A DNA stretch of 64,000 bases. It comes from Rhodococcus sp. BP22. GTDB taxonomy: Bacteria; Actinomycetota; Actinomycetes; Mycobacteriales; Mycobacteriaceae. The position numbers and the translations under genes were made by a program. The notes below the pieces were generated by a model. The model was given only the letters and a program-made list of their open reading frames with translations, ran no database searches and was not told the origin of the DNA. The stretch is from positions 887,820 to 951,819 of the forward strand of contig NZ_JACFTB010000001.1 of the NCBI RefSeq assembly GCF_014281965.1, in the 5' to 3' direction. The stretch's first letter is position 1. The number at the start of each line of letters is the position of its first letter. Below, piece by piece: positions 18,223-27,905 of this stretch.

Positions 18223-19667
18223 AAGCCCTGACACGACGGACTATGGGTGCGATCGGTGTCGCGGTCGTCGTGGCTGCATACTTTCTCGGCGGCGGAGCGG
18301 CATCCGCGGACAGGCCGTTCGTCGACCCCGCGCTGCTCCCCGAACCGGCTCCACCTGCGCCACCGGAGCCAACCGAACAACGAAATCTCTGCGTGCCCGC
18401 TTCGCCCACCCCGGACGGCCCCGCCGTACCCGATGCACAGGGCGTACTCGATTTCCGTGCCGTGTGGCCGATCACGCGTGGTGCCGGTCAAATAGTCGCT
18501 GTCATCGATACCGGGGTCTCACCGCATCCTCGGCTACCCGGCCTCCGGCCGGGAGGAGATTATGTATTTACCGGCGACGGGTTGTCGGACTGTGATGCGC
18601 ACGGAACTTTGGTGGCGGGACTCATCGCTGCACAAAGTGTCCCCGGCAGCGGTTTCGCCGGTGGGGCTCCCGACGCCCAAATTCTGTCGATACGTCAGTC
18701 CAGCAACGCATTTCAACGTGCCAGAACTGCAGGGGACGAGGAGGCGGAGACACCAGCAGACAACGCATCCGGATATGGCAACGTCATGACGATGGCGCAG
18801 GCCGTGCGCACCGCCGCAGATTCCGGCGCTTCCGTCATCAACATCTCCGAGGTCGCGTGCGTTCCGAGCGGTAAGGGGATCGCCGACGGGCCCCTCGGCG
18901 CCGCGATCGACTACGCCGCTCGCATCCGCAACGTGGTCGTCGTCGCGGCCGCCGGCAACACCGGTGGTAGCGGTGAAGCTCAATGTCGCAGTCAAAACCC
19001 TCCACCCGATCCAGCCGATCCCGATGCCGAGCAATGGGATCGAATCGCAACCATCGCCACCCCTGCGTGGTTCGACGAGCAGGTATTGACCGTCGGCTCG
19101 GTAGACCCGGACGGCCGGCCCTCTGCCTTCACCCTCGGTGGCCCCTGGGTGGACGTAGCAGCGCCGGGCACCTCGATGACCTCACTGTCCCCGACGGGCA
19201 GTGGGTTGACCAACGGCACAGTCGACGGGCAGGGCAATACTGTGCCGATCCAGGGCACCAGCTTCGCCGCTCCCCTTGTCTCCGCAGTAGCAGCGCTGAT
19301 TCGGGCTCACCGACCCGAGCTGACCGCAATGCAAGTGATCGAACGTATCGAGGCCACAGCGCACAAGCCCGCAGATGGCTGGAATCCGCTGATCGGTCAC
19401 GGAATCGTCGATCCACTCGCGGCCGTAACCGCACAAGTGGAGGGAATCGCATCGGCAGCCGCGGTCGACCCGGTGTCGATGCAGGCGCCCGTCGTACCCG
19501 ACCCACCGGATCTTCGGCCACGGACGATCGCTACGACGGGATCCATCCTCGTAGGGGTAATGCTCCTGCTGGGGTTGGGAATCGCGATGCCACTTCGGCG
19601 CCGAAACCCCAACGGTCAGCCGGCCGGGAGTCGCGCCGCATCGGGATCGGGTCCGACACCGTCGTGA
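18219..19667 (+). CDS. mycP4: ESX-4 mycosin MycP4, membrane-anchored subtilisin-like protease
   Basis: A secreted S8 serine protease that caps and stabilises the ESX complex on the outer face. From the GTG at 18219 it is 482 residues. An N-terminal signal peptide (TRRTMGAIGVAVVVAAYFLGGGAASA) is followed by the catalytic triad Asp97 (AVIDTGV), His128 (DAHGTLVAG) and Ser348 (QGTSFAAPLV). A C-terminal membrane helix (about 440-465, GSILVGVMLLLGLGIAMP) and a short basic tail follow. The frame is open far upstream inside eccD4, but only the GTG gives a signal peptide at the N-terminus. The last 52 bp overlap the convergent eccB4 3' end. Confidence 0.93.
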   Translation: MKALTRRTMGAIGVAVVVAAYFLGGGAASADRPFVDPALLPEPAPPAPPEPTEQRNLCVPASPTPDGPAVPDAQGVLDFRAVWPITRGAGQIVAVIDTGVSPHPRLPGLRPGGDYVFTGDGLSDCDAHGTLVAGLIAAQSVPGSGFAGGAPDAQILSIRQSSNAFQRARTAGDEEAETPADNASGYGNVMTMAQAVRTAADSGASVINISEVACVPSGKGIADGPLGAAIDYAARIRNVVVVAAAGNTGGSGEAQCRSQNPPPDPADPDAEQWDRIATIATPAWFDEQVLTVGSVDPDGRPSAFTLGGPWVDVAAPGTSMTSLSPTGSGLTNGTVDGQGNTVPIQGTSFAAPLVSAVAALIRAHRPELTAMQVIERIEATAHKPADGWNPLIGHGIVDPLAAVTAQVEGIASAAAVDPVSMQAPVVPDPPDLRPRTIATTGSILVGVMLLLGLGIAMPLRRRNPNGQPAGSRAASGSGPTPS

Positions 19668-21067
19668 GCAGTCAGTGCCGCGGCACGACTCAATGTGGGC
19701 CCAGTGCCCAATAATTGGACGATCTGCCACGGCGCCGGGGCAGGCACACCGAGACCCAACGCATCGACGGCATCAGCGTCGGGCACGCCGAACCGAACTC
19801 CGGTATCGGCAACGAAGAACGACGCGTCCTGTCGCACACTCGTCGGTTCGATGCCGGTGGTCTGCACGAAACCACCGCTGCCAGGCTCGAGATAGACCTC
19901 ATCGGCAGCCGCTCCTCCCCCGTCTGCCTGCGCAAGACGCACCGGACGCGCCGAGTCGACGATAGGAAGAGTGCGCCCAGCCGACATGACCAACTGCGCA
20001 GTAGGACCACCGTCGGGGGCAGCCTGAGGAACCCACGTCAAGCATCCGACCGGCTCCGCGGCCGTATCCACGATCCTCGGGGCCACCCGCGGATACATCT
20101 CGACCGGCAACCCTGTCACCGTCGGCGCCGAAGGCAACACGTCGGGGTTGAGGGAATCGATCTCGGGGCTGCCCTGCGAATCGGCAAACTTGATCAGCTG
20201 CGCCGTCGACTCCGTGATCGCCTGGATACCGCTTTCCAACACGACGTAGTACCGAACGTCGACACCCGACACCTTCACGACCGAACCGATCGTCTTCCCC
20301 GCAATCGGGTAGGTCGGAATCTCGCCAGCACGCGCGATCGCCGGTGGCACGATCGCCGGGACCACAGGAACAGCATTCGCAAGTCCGTCACTGACACTCG
20401 ACGGCCGTACACCTTCGAGACCGAGTGCACGCACGACCGAGCGATCGCCCAGATCGATCCGCGCCCGAACACCGTCGTACACCAGGTAGGTTCCGTCCGT
20501 CGTGCTCCAGAGGAAGGCTTCCCCATCCTCGAGTGGACCGATTCTGTCGTCGTAGCGCGGGTCCCCCACCACTACGGTCGTACCGGCGACGGCACCCGTG
20601 GAGTCGAGCGTGTCGCACACGGTCCATGACTCCGGCGAGCCGGACTCCCCATGCGGCAGGCTCGACGGCGCTCCTGGTATTCCGACCAGCGAACCCCGAT
20701 CAAGTTTGGCCAGCTCGGATTCCTTGACGATGACAGGGCTGTCCGGGCTACCGACGATCAACCGCGCCGAGGCCAGATTCAGAACCGGATGAAACGCTTC
20801 CTCCACTCGGACGAACATCGCACCCGAGTCCTTCCCCACCGCGATCGTCGCGTCGCCGATCTTGTCCTGGGGCCGAAGCAATGCCAACGCGGCGCATCCG
20901 GCAAGACCCAGACACGCGACCACGAGGCCTACCGCCAAAGCCCTCGATTGTGAGCGCATCGGATCGTGCAGCATGCGCACATCGCGACGCACCAAGGCGT
21001 GTTCCATCCGTCGGACTAGAAATCGATACCCGCCGACCTGCCACTTGGTTGTAGGCGTTGCCGCCAC
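19616..21067 (-). CDS. eccB4: ESX-4 membrane protein EccB4
   Basis: A bitopic component of the type VII core complex with a large periplasmic repeat domain. It is 483 residues from the GTG at 21067. The N-terminal VAATPTTKWQVGGYRFLVRRMEHALVRRDVRML segment is diagnostic of EccB and aligns with the start of the M. tuberculosis protein. One membrane helix lies at about 45-65 (ALAVGLVVACLGLAGCAALALL). The repeat domain contains DSTGAVAG and the VGCLTWVPQA cysteine. An ATG at 21103 would add 12 residues, but GGGGGG directly before the GTG favours 21067. The 3' end overlaps mycP4 by 52 bp; the 5' side faces eccE4 across 208 bp. Confidence 0.92.
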   Translation of the reverse strand: MAATPTTKWQVGGYRFLVRRMEHALVRRDVRMLHDPMRSQSRALAVGLVVACLGLAGCAALALLRPQDKIGDATIAVGKDSGAMFVRVEEAFHPVLNLASARLIVGSPDSPVIVKESELAKLDRGSLVGIPGAPSSLPHGESGSPESWTVCDTLDSTGAVAGTTVVVGDPRYDDRIGPLEDGEAFLWSTTDGTYLVYDGVRARIDLGDRSVVRALGLEGVRPSSVSDGLANAVPVVPAIVPPAIARAGEIPTYPIAGKTIGSVVKVSGVDVRYYVVLESGIQAITESTAQLIKFADSQGSPEIDSLNPDVLPSAPTVTGLPVEMYPRVAPRIVDTAAEPVGCLTWVPQAAPDGGPTAQLVMSAGRTLPIVDSARPVRLAQADGGGAAADEVYLEPGSGGFVQTTGIEPTSVRQDASFFVADTGVRFGVPDADAVDALGLGVPAPAPWQIVQLLGTGPTLSRAAALTAHDGVGPDPDAARLPAG

Positions 21068-21197
21068 GAGACCCCCCTGCTGCGCTGCGGGCTCGATCCC
21101 CATACGAGCCCTTCCCGCGCGAAAGACTACAGCCCCCAGGCGAAGAGAAGGTCCTCCGCGCCCGTGGCACCTGACGAGGGCAGCGCGCGGGAAGACC

Positions 21198-21209
21198 CGG
21201 TACAGTCTC
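21198..21209 (+). promoter_or_regulatory. Element CGGTACAGTCTC upstream of eccE4
   Basis: An identical 12-mer to the one before eccD4, at nearly the same distance (67 nt versus 65 nt) from the start codon, in an otherwise dissimilar 208-bp intergenic region between eccB4 and eccE4. TACAGT could serve as a -10 hexamer. Confidence 0.4.
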
Positions 21210-21275
21210 GGACACGAGTCGACGAGCTGCTCTGCTGCTCGACTACGTGGCCTTCGGGGGGAGGAAAAGTAAATT

Positions 21276-23015
21276 TTGTCTGCGCCAACACGTTCTCGTG
21301 GCAGATCTGGGTCGGGTGACAACCGTCAGGTGTCCGCGCGTTCCTCGATGTACTTCGTTTCGCTGCGGGTTCCCCGGATCGCCAGATTGGTCGGACTCGA
21401 GACAGTCCTTGCTGTCGGCGTGGCGATCGCGGTGGCGTTCGACGCCTCGCTTGCCATCATCGTGTCGGTCGCTGCACCCGCAACGGCAGTTCCATTTCTG
21501 GTGATCGCCGGGCGGCCGGTCCTCGACTGGGCCACCACGGCGTCACGTTACGCATCGCGCACGTCACCGAATCCCGGAGTCACACAGGACTACTCGGAAG
21601 ACGATGGTCGAGCAGCTGGAATTCACTGGCGAAGTGGAACCGTATCGTGTGTTCTCGAACTACACCCTCCCAGTGCGGCGATGACAAGGCTCGGCCGCGC
21701 GGAAGCATCCACCGATACCGGGCTCGACCTCTCTGCGCTGGCTGAGTGTCTCTCTCAGCACGATATTTCCGTGAGCAGCATCGACATCGTCGCTCACGGT
21801 ATGCGCACAGCGTCGGGTACACCGGCAACCGACGTCTACGAACGATTGATCGGACCGCTTCCAGCAGTCGCGACGCGCACGGTGTGGGTCACCGTCACGC
21901 TGAAGATCTCGCACAATCGTGCTGCGATCGACGCGCGCGGAGGCGGCCAACTGGGGGCATCTCGTGCTGTGTGGGTCGCAACCCAGCGGGTCGCCCGCGC
22001 CCTCGACGCGAGGGGAATCAGTTCGCGGATACTGGTGCGCAGCGAGATTCAGTCCACGGCTTCCCACATGTGTCGGGGTGTCGCCGCCAACCGTCTGACC
22101 GAGAACTGGGGATCCGCACCACTTCCCGGTGTGATCGACACCGGATTCGGATTCGACTGTCGCAAAATCGATACCGCTGTCCTCACCGAGTTGTGGGCAA
22201 TTCCGTCGCTGTCGACAACGATCGCGTTTCGCCTGACCTCGGGTTCGAGCTCCAACCGTGTACGCATCAGTGGCGCATGCCGTTTCGTGAACCGTGGAGC
22301 CACTCCCCGACCCGACCTGCCCGGCGCTGTATCGATGAACGGGCGCCACCGTGAAGCATTGATTGCGTCCCTCCCACTCGCAATCATCGCTCGTGACCAT
22401 GCAGAACCTATCCGAGACCTTCCTTACGGCATCGTCGAACGCCTGGACATTCCGATCTCCGGGTGCGGCCAACTTCTCGGGTCGGACACCGCAGGCCATG
22501 GCGTCGCAGCACGGGTATATGGAAGAGGCGTCGACACCGTGTTGGTGGCAGGCGAACTGTATTTGGCTCAGCAACTCGTATTTCGCGCACTTTCGACCGG
22601 TGCACACGTTCTGATCAGGTCCGATCGACCCCACGCATGGGGACCCCTCGTCGACTCGATCGCGACACCGGACAGGCTACTCATCGACGGCGGCCCACAT
22701 CGAGGCACCGGAGGATTCGACGTACTCGTGCAGGATTTCGCCGACGCCGTCGTGGTGCCCGCGCGCTCGCAACCCGGCGGCACCACGGTGATGACCGTGA
22801 CCGAAAGACCACCTCGCGAACCGATGTCGGATCCCGACCTTTCCATCGTTCAACCCGGCGCCGCAGGTGACCGCATCATGGTTCGCGCCGGTCGAAACGA
22901 AACCGAGTTGATGCTCGTGACGATTTCGCAGGAAACCGCATTCATCGGCAGGCCCCGCAGCGTGCGAAGCGCCGCCGATCTCACTCAGCCAGGATACGGA
23001 AACGCTCTCGACTGA
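21276..23015 (+). CDS. eccE4: ESX-4 membrane protein EccE4
   Basis: A peripheral membrane subunit of the type VII core complex. At 579 residues, it has two adjacent N-terminal membrane helices at about 38-80 (VGLETVLAVGVAIAVAFDAS then LAIIVSVAAPATAVPFLVIAG) and a cytosolic EccE domain from ~115 (TVSCVLELHPP). ESX-4 of M. tuberculosis lacks eccE, whereas M. abscessus ESX-4 has it, so this is the fuller form. The TTG at 21276 follows GGGGGGAGG at rather long spacing; a GTG at 21330 or ATG at 21348 in the same frame would also keep both helices. The 3' end overlaps the convergent reductase gene by 31 bp. Confidence 0.82.
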   Translation: MSAPTRSRGRSGSGDNRQVSARSSMYFVSLRVPRIARLVGLETVLAVGVAIAVAFDASLAIIVSVAAPATAVPFLVIAGRPVLDWATTASRYASRTSPNPGVTQDYSEDDGRAAGIHWRSGTVSCVLELHPPSAAMTRLGRAEASTDTGLDLSALAECLSQHDISVSSIDIVAHGMRTASGTPATDVYERLIGPLPAVATRTVWVTVTLKISHNRAAIDARGGGQLGASRAVWVATQRVARALDARGISSRILVRSEIQSTASHMCRGVAANRLTENWGSAPLPGVIDTGFGFDCRKIDTAVLTELWAIPSLSTTIAFRLTSGSSSNRVRISGACRFVNRGATPRPDLPGAVSMNGRHREALIASLPLAIIARDHAEPIRDLPYGIVERLDIPISGCGQLLGSDTAGHGVAARVYGRGVDTVLVAGELYLAQQLVFRALSTGAHVLIRSDRPHAWGPLVDSIATPDRLLIDGGPHRGTGGFDVLVQDFADAVVVPARSQPGGTTVMTVTERPPREPMSDPDLSIVQPGAAGDRIMVRAGRNETELMLVTISQETAFIGRPRSVRSAADLTQPGYGNALD

Positions 23016-23548
23016 ACTTTCGATGCCGTTGCCCACCAATGCAATTGGCTCAACATACGGCCGGCAGCGTCGACCGCAGCACTGTCGTCGGTATGACCGT
23101 TCTCATCGAACGCAGTGCGTACCCGGTGAAAACCGACACTGTCGCGGACCGCCACCATGTGCAACTCTGCAGCGACCTGACGCAGTTGCTCCGTTGCGCG
23201 CAGTCCTCCACCGAGTCCGCCGTACGACACGAATCCGATCGGCTTGCCCCGCCACTGATATTTCACAGTATCGAGTGCCGTCTTGAGCGCCCCGGGATAT
23301 CCATGGTTGTATTCGGGCGTCACTACCACCACCGCGTCGACCGCGCCGATCGCCGCTGCGAACGCCTCCCCTGCAGGAGACGGCGACAAGTCCGCGGGGA
23401 GCGCGGCATCCATCAGGTCGATCTTCGTAGCCACGACGTCGTTGCGCTCGGAAACGGTCCGTAAGAACCAATCAGCAACAACGGGCCCGACGCGTCCTGG
23501 CCGGACACTGGCTAGGACGACGGCAAGTCCGATCGGGTCCATGGTCAC
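22985..23548 (-). CDS. NADPH-dependent FMN reductase family protein
   Basis: A 187-residue flavodoxin-like quinone/FMN reductase. The N-terminal phosphate-binding strand-loop is VVLASVRPGRVGPVVADW, the flavin ring loop is VVVTPEYNHGYPGALKTALD, and later FVSYGGLGGGLRATEQLR. These are the standard marks of the NADPH-dependent FMN reductase family (SsuE/YieF type). It presumably reduces free FMN or quinones in the cytosol. It starts with GTG at 23548 or ATG at 23542 (GTG-ACC-ATG), and no clear ribosome binding site decides. The end overlaps the eccE4 end on the opposite strand by 31 bp. Confidence 0.88.
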   Translation of the reverse strand: MTMDPIGLAVVLASVRPGRVGPVVADWFLRTVSERNDVVATKIDLMDAALPADLSPSPAGEAFAAAIGAVDAVVVVTPEYNHGYPGALKTALDTVKYQWRGKPIGFVSYGGLGGGLRATEQLRQVAAELHMVAVRDSVGFHRVRTAFDENGHTDDSAAVDAAGRMLSQLHWWATASKVQSRAFPYPG

Positions 23549-23593
23549 TGTGAAAGTCTAGTAGCCCGGTCCCACCATCAACCGACCGATCGG

Positions 23594-24484
23594 CTAACAG
23601 CACCCGCCAGGCTGGGTGATGGCCGAGCGCACTTCGCGTGTCGCCTGGTTCCGCGCTACGAGGTCACCCTCGGGCGGATAGTCGACCGCCATCAGCGATA
23701 GTCCGTGCGCGGGCGCAACGGTTACTTCACTCGACCGCGATCGCGTGTTCAGAAGCGCCTCGGTCCACTCCGGAGTCCGACGACCTTCACCCACTGCTTG
23801 CATCGCTCCCACGAGACTGCGAACCATGGACCAGCAGAACGCGTCGGCGCTGACGTAGGCACTGACGCGGTCTCCAGTGCGTTCCCAGTCGAATCGTTGG
23901 AGCTCGCGGACGGTGGTCGCGCCATCCCTGCGCTTGCAGAAGGCCGCGAAATCGTGCAGGCCCAACAACCTCGACGATGCATCGCGGATCGCGTCGAGGT
24001 CGATCTCTCGCGCCCATCCCACCACGCCTCGCACTTCGAGTGGGTCGACTCCGTAGCGAGCGGTACTGAACCTGTATTCGTAGTGCCGGCGAAGCGCCGA
24101 GAAGCGCGCATCGAAATCTTCGGACACCACCGAGATCGCCTTCACTCGAACATCAGTGGGCAAGAACCTGGCCATCCGACGTACCAAACGCTCCGGCTCG
24201 TCGATACCCCCCACGACATCGAAGTGTGCAACTTGCCCGAAAGCGTGCACACCGGCATCGGTTCGGCCCGCGACCGTCAGCTCGATGCGCTGCCTCAGCA
24301 CGGTCGAAAATGCGTCTTCCAGCACTCCGCACACAGTCCTGATGCCGGGCTGTCGTGCCCAGCCGGAGAAATCCGTGCCGTCGTATGCAATGTCCAAGCG
24401 AACTCGGGTAGCGGACCGCAAAGAAGCGGACCCGCCATCCTCGGAAGGAATGGCGGGCCCGCTTCGGTCGTGCAAGGAACTCAA
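23594..24484 (-). CDS. truA: tRNA pseudouridine(38-40) synthase
   Basis: Isomerises uridines 38-40 in the tRNA anticodon stem. It reads [15 protein letters not shown], the catalytic-Asp motif [37 protein letters not shown] and [16 protein letters not shown], all TruA signatures. It is 296 residues from a TTG at 24484, five bases after the rplQ stop. The N-terminal ~25 residues are not conserved and their coding DNA contains a terminator-like hairpin (24424-24464), so the true start may lie further in. M. tuberculosis TruA also has a similar-length poorly conserved N-terminal extension. Confidence 0.93.
   Translation of the reverse strand: MSSLHDRSGPAIPSEDGGSASLRSATRVRLDIAYDGTDFSGWARQPGIRTVCGVLEDAFSTVLRQRIELTVAGRTDAGVHAFGQVAHFDVVGGIDEPERLVRRMARFLPTDVRVKAISVVSEDFDARFSALRRHYEYRFSTARYGVDPLEVRGVVGWAREIDLDAIRDASSRLLGLHDFAAFCKRRDGATTVRELQRFDWERTGDRVSAYVSADAFCWSMVRSLVGAMQAVGEGRRTPEWTEALLNTRSRSSEVTVAPAHGLSLMAVDYPPEGDLVARNQATREVRSAITQPGGCC
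24424..24464 (-). terminator. Hairpin between rplQ and the truA core
   Basis: A 15-bp stem with one G-A mismatch (arms starting AAGCGG.. at 24424 and ending ..CCGCTT at 24464), followed on the minus strand by CTTCTTTG. It lies just after rplQ but inside the longest truA frame. It could end the alpha operon, act as an attenuator controlling truA, or indicate that truA starts downstream. Confidence 0.55.
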
Positions 24485-24489
24485 GAGGA

Positions 24490-25080
24490 CTAGTCCTTCT
24501 TGGCTTCGGTTTCAGTCGACACAGCCTCGGCATCGGCGGCGTCCGACGCGTGAGCGTCGTTGTCCTCGATACCATCGACTACAGCTTCGGCGTTCTCGAC
24601 CTCGGCCTCGGTCGCGTCGGCCTCGACGGCCTCGACGACGTTGTCCGCGGCAGGTGCCTCGGCAGCTGGAGCAGCCTGCGAAGCCTTCACGCGACGAGCG
24701 CGATCTGCTTCGTTGGACACCGTCTGCTCGTTGACGAGCTCGATGATGGCCATCGGCGAGTTGTCACCCTTGCGGGGAACTGTCTTGATGATGCGCGTGT
24801 AGCCACCGTCGCGATCGGCGAAAAACGGCCCGATCTCGGCGAAGAGCTTATGTACGACATCTTTGTTGTTGATGATCTTGAGAACCTCACGACGATGAGC
24901 GAGATCGCCATGCTTTGCATGGGTCACGAGCTTCTCGGCGTGGGGACGAAGGCGCTTGGCCTTCGACTCGGTGGTGGTGATGCGGCCGTGCTCGAAGAGT
25001 GCCGTCGCGAGGTTGGCCAAAATGGCCTTCTGGTGCGACGCCGACCCGCCGAGACGGCGGCCCTTGGTGGGCTTGGGCAT
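24490..25080 (-). CDS. rplQ: 50S ribosomal protein L17
   Basis: Starts [25 protein letters not shown] at 25080, the canonical L17 N-terminus, and gives 196 residues. The conserved core ends near residue 125 (ARRVKASQ). A long acidic Ala/Glu/Asp tail (about 70 residues) follows, typical of the longer actinobacterial form. The open frame upstream of 25080 overlaps rpoA and is not coding. Last ribosomal gene of the alpha operon. Confidence 0.97.
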   Translation of the reverse strand: MPKPTKGRRLGGSASHQKAILANLATALFEHGRITTTESKAKRLRPHAEKLVTHAKHGDLAHRREVLKIINNKDVVHKLFAEIGPFFADRDGGYTRIIKTVPRKGDNSPMAIIELVNEQTVSNEADRARRVKASQAAPAAEAPAADNVVEAVEADATEAEVENAEAVVDGIEDNDAHASDAADAEAVSTETEAKKD

Positions 25081-25114
25081 GTTGAATCTCCTAGTAAGAG
25101 CTCCAGCGAGCTGG

Positions 25115-26179
25115 TTACAGCTGTTCTGTCTCGGCGTAGTCCTGCTCGGCGCCTTCGCTTTCAGCGAAGGATCCGGCGTCGGTGTCGCTCCACGTACCCG
25201 TGGTGGCGTCGTATCCGGGCACGGTCGTCGGATCGAAGGACGCGGGGCTGTCCTTGAGTGAAAGACCAAGCGAGTGCAGCTTGACCTTTACCTCGTCGAT
25301 GGACTTCTGTCCGAAGTTACGAATGTCCAGCAGATCGGACTCGGTACGACCAACCAGCTCGCCGACGGTGTGAACACCCTCGCGCTTGAGGCAGTTGTAG
25401 GAACGGACTGTGAGGTCCAGATCCTCGATGGGGAGTCCGAAGGAAGCGATGTGATCGGCCTCGGCGGGCGAGGGTCCGATCTCGATTCCTTCTGCTTCGA
25501 CGTTCAGCTCACGGGCGAGGCCGAAGAGCTCAACCAGGGTCTTGCCCGCCGAAGCGAGCGCATCCCGCGCGGTGATGGAGTTTTTGGTCTCCACGTCGAG
25601 AACGAGCCGATCGAAGTCGGTGCGCTGTTCGACGCGAGTGGCCTCCACCTTGTACGTGACCTTGAGCACGGGCGAGTAGATCGAGTCGACCGGGATACGG
25701 CCGATCTCGGCGCCTGATGCCTTGTTCTGGACGGCAGGGACATAGCCACGACCGCGCTCGACTACGAGCTCGATCTCCAACTTGCCTTTGTCGTTCAAAG
25801 TCGCGATATGCAGATCCGGATTGTTCACCGTGACGCCGGCCGGAGGAACGATGTCGCCTGCGGTGACAGCGCCTGGGCCCTGTTTGCGGACGTACATGGT
25901 GACCGGCTCGTCCTCTTCGGAGCTCACGACGAGGCCCTTGAGGTTCAGGATGATGTCGGTGACATCTTCCTTGACTCCCGGAACAGTGGTGAATTCGTGG
26001 AGAACGCCGTCGATACGGATGCTGGTGACAGCAGCGCCGGGGATCGACGACAGCAGGGTACGGCGGAGCGAGTTGCCGAGTGTGTAACCGAAGCCAGGCT
26101 CGAGCGGCTCGATGACGAATTTCGAGCGATTGTCGGCGATGACCTCTTCGGTCAGCGTCGGGCGCTGTGAAATGAGCAT
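25115..26179 (-). CDS. rpoA: DNA-directed RNA polymerase subunit alpha
   Basis: A 354-residue alpha subunit: N-terminal assembly domain ([40 protein letters not shown]) and C-terminal DNA/activator-binding domain ([38 protein letters not shown]), joined by a linker near 230-255. An AGGAGGA ribosome binding site lies 7 nt before the ATG at 26179. The intergenic region to rpsD holds an inverted repeat (26228-26277). Confidence 0.98.
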   Translation of the reverse strand: MLISQRPTLTEEVIADNRSKFVIEPLEPGFGYTLGNSLRRTLLSSIPGAAVTSIRIDGVLHEFTTVPGVKEDVTDIILNLKGLVVSSEEDEPVTMYVRKQGPGAVTAGDIVPPAGVTVNNPDLHIATLNDKGKLEIELVVERGRGYVPAVQNKASGAEIGRIPVDSIYSPVLKVTYKVEATRVEQRTDFDRLVLDVETKNSITARDALASAGKTLVELFGLARELNVEAEGIEIGPSPAEADHIASFGLPIEDLDLTVRSYNCLKREGVHTVGELVGRTESDLLDIRNFGQKSIDEVKVKLHSLGLSLKDSPASFDPTTVPGYDATTGTWSDTDAGSFAESEGAEQDYAETEQL

Positions 26180-26227
26180 TGTGTGTTCCTCCTGTACGGA
26201 CGTCCGCTATTTGACGTCCAGGTGTGG

Positions 26228-26277
26228 AGACGCATACGCATGTGAACTTGTCGAAAGCTCACATGCGTGGTGCGTCT
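26228..26277 (-). other. Long imperfect inverted repeat between rpsD and rpoA
   Basis: Arms 26228-26245 and 26259-26277 pair over about 17 bp with one interruption (core ACGCATGTGA / TCACATGCGT, outer AGACGCA / TGCGTCT). The outer arm reaches the rpsD stop codon. It could be a partial terminator, an mRNA processing site or a site adjusting rpoA output relative to the ribosomal genes. Confidence 0.5.
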
Positions 26278-26882
26278 TACTTCGAGTAGAACTCGACGAT
26301 GAGCTGCTCCTGGAGCGGCACATCGATCTGTGCGCGCTCCGGCACCCGGTGAACGAGGATGCGAAGACGGTTCGGAACTACCTGCAACCATGCGGCCACC
26401 GGACGATCCCCGTAGCTCTCACGAGCGATCTGGATCGGCAGTGTCTGCGCGGACTTCTCGCGGACATCGATGATGTCGTACTGCGATACGCGGTAGCTAG
26501 GGATGTCCACTCGCTTGTTGTTCACAAGGAAGTGACCGTGGGTGACCAGCTGGCGTGCCTGACGGCGCGTGCGTGCCAGACCGGCGCGGTACACGACGTT
26601 GTCGAGACGCGTCTCCAGGATTGTCAACAAGTTCTCACCGGTCTTGCCGGGGCGACGGTTGGCTTCCTTGTAGTAGAGACGGAACTGCTTCTCCATGACG
26701 CCGTAAGTGAAGCGAGCCTTCTGCTTCTCCTGCAGCTGGAGCAGGTACTCGCTCTCCTTGATCCGCGCGCGGCCATGCTGGCCGGGCGGGTAGGGACGAC
26801 GCTCGAATGCCTGGTCGCCTCCAACAAGGTCAACGCGCAGACGACGAGACTTGCGGGTGATAGGACCGGTATAACGTGCCAT
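26277..26882 (-). CDS. rpsD: 30S ribosomal protein S4
   Basis: A 201-residue 16S rRNA-binding assembly initiator: MARYTGPITRKSRRL, YPPGQHGRARIKESEY, LLTILETRLDNVVYR and the S4 domain RRQARQLVTHGHFLVNNKRVDIPSY. This is the zinc-free form (no CxxC cluster at the N-terminus). In alpha-operon order after rpsK. Confidence 0.98.
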   Translation of the reverse strand: MARYTGPITRKSRRLRVDLVGGDQAFERRPYPPGQHGRARIKESEYLLQLQEKQKARFTYGVMEKQFRLYYKEANRRPGKTGENLLTILETRLDNVVYRAGLARTRRQARQLVTHGHFLVNNKRVDIPSYRVSQYDIIDVREKSAQTLPIQIARESYGDRPVAAWLQVVPNRLRILVHRVPERAQIDVPLQEQLIVEFYSK

Positions 26883-26903
26883 TTTCTAAACCTTTCCTTC
26901 CCG

Positions 26904-27317
26904 CTAGACCCGACGCCGCTTCGGCGGACGGCAACCGTTGTGCGGCTGGGGGGTGACATCGGAGATGGTGCCGACCTCCAGGCCTGCGGCCTGAAGCGAA
27001 CGAATAGCGGTCTCACGGCCGGAGCCGGGACCCTTGACGAACACATCGACCTTCTTGACACCGTGTTCCTGCGCCTTGCGAGCAGCACTCTCGGCTGCAA
27101 GCTGGGCCGCGAACGGAGTCGACTTACGCGAGCCCTTGAAGCCCACGTGGCCCGAGGACGCCCAGGAGATGACGTTGCCTGCGGGGTCGGTGATCGAGAC
27201 GATCGTGTTGTTGAACGTGCTCTTGATGTGAGCAGATCCGTGCGGGACGTTCTTCTTGTCCCTGCGACGCGTCTTCTGTGTCTTCTTAGGACCTGTACCG
27301 CGTGCTTTAGGGGGCAT
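26904..27317 (-). CDS. rpsK: 30S ribosomal protein S11
   Basis: A 137-residue platform protein: [53 protein letters not shown], and the terminal [15 protein letters not shown]. Its ATG at 27317 shares one base with the rpsM stop (TAATG), indicating coupled translation. Confidence 0.98.
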   Translation of the reverse strand: MPPKARGTGPKKTQKTRRRDKKNVPHGSAHIKSTFNNTIVSITDPAGNVISWASSGHVGFKGSRKSTPFAAQLAAESAARKAQEHGVKKVDVFVKGPGSGRETAIRSLQAAGLEVGTISDVTPQPHNGCRPPKRRRV

Positions 27318-27691
27318 TACTTCGCCTTCTTCTTGCCGGCAATGGTGCGCTTGGGGCCCTTGCGGGTGCGCGCATTGGTCTTGGTGCGCTGTCCTCGGAC
27401 GGGCAGACCACGACGGTGGCGAAGGCCCTGGTAGCAGCCGATTTCGATCTTGCGACGAATGTCGGCCTGAACCTCGCGGCGCAGGTCGCCCTCGACCTTG
27501 AGGGACTCCTCGATGTACTCGCGGAGCTTGCCCAGATCTTCATCGGACAGGTCCTTGCTGCGCAGGTCGGGATTGACCCCTGTCGCAACCAGGATTTCCT
27601 TGGAACGGGTACGGCCAACGCCGTAAATGTATGTCAGTGCGATCTCCATGCGCTTTTCGCGCGGAAGATCCACACCTGCGAGACGTGCCAT
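27317..27691 (-). CDS. rpsM: 30S ribosomal protein S13
   Basis: A 124-residue head protein starting [24 protein letters not shown] at 27691, with [11 protein letters not shown] and the basic C-terminal tail [23 protein letters not shown]. The frame is open to 27832 upstream, but that part has no family match and overlaps the spacer hairpin. First gene after the rpmJ-rpsM spacer. Confidence 0.98.
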   Translation of the reverse strand: MARLAGVDLPREKRMEIALTYIYGVGRTRSKEILVATGVNPDLRSKDLSDEDLGKLREYIEESLKVEGDLRREVQADIRRKIEIGCYQGLRHRRGLPVRGQRTKTNARTRKGPKRTIAGKKKAK

Positions 27692-27801
27692 GTGGCAATC
27701 CTTTTCGTGTCCGGAGGTCTGCTCCCAGTCCGTCCCCTGTGCCTCTGTACTGCCGAAAACAGATCCTTCTCGAAGCAACCGTCTTCTAAAACTCAGTGGG
27801 G

Positions 27802-27821
27802 CCCCGGCCTCCGTGCCGGGG
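27802..27821 (-). other. Short GC hairpin in the rpmJ-rpsM spacer
   Basis: CCCCGGC (27802-27808), 6-nt loop, GCCGGGG (27815-27821), in the 214-bp spacer between rpmJ and rpsM. It has no U-tract. It may be an attenuator or leader structure for the alpha-operon ribosomal genes. No gene is seen in the spacer. Confidence 0.4.
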
Positions 27822-27905
27822 GTATGCCGCAACGCGTATGTCGCGGTTGGTGCTGGGAGGTCATCTTCTAGCTATGTGCCAAGCAGAAAGCGAAATGCTC
27901 GGTGG

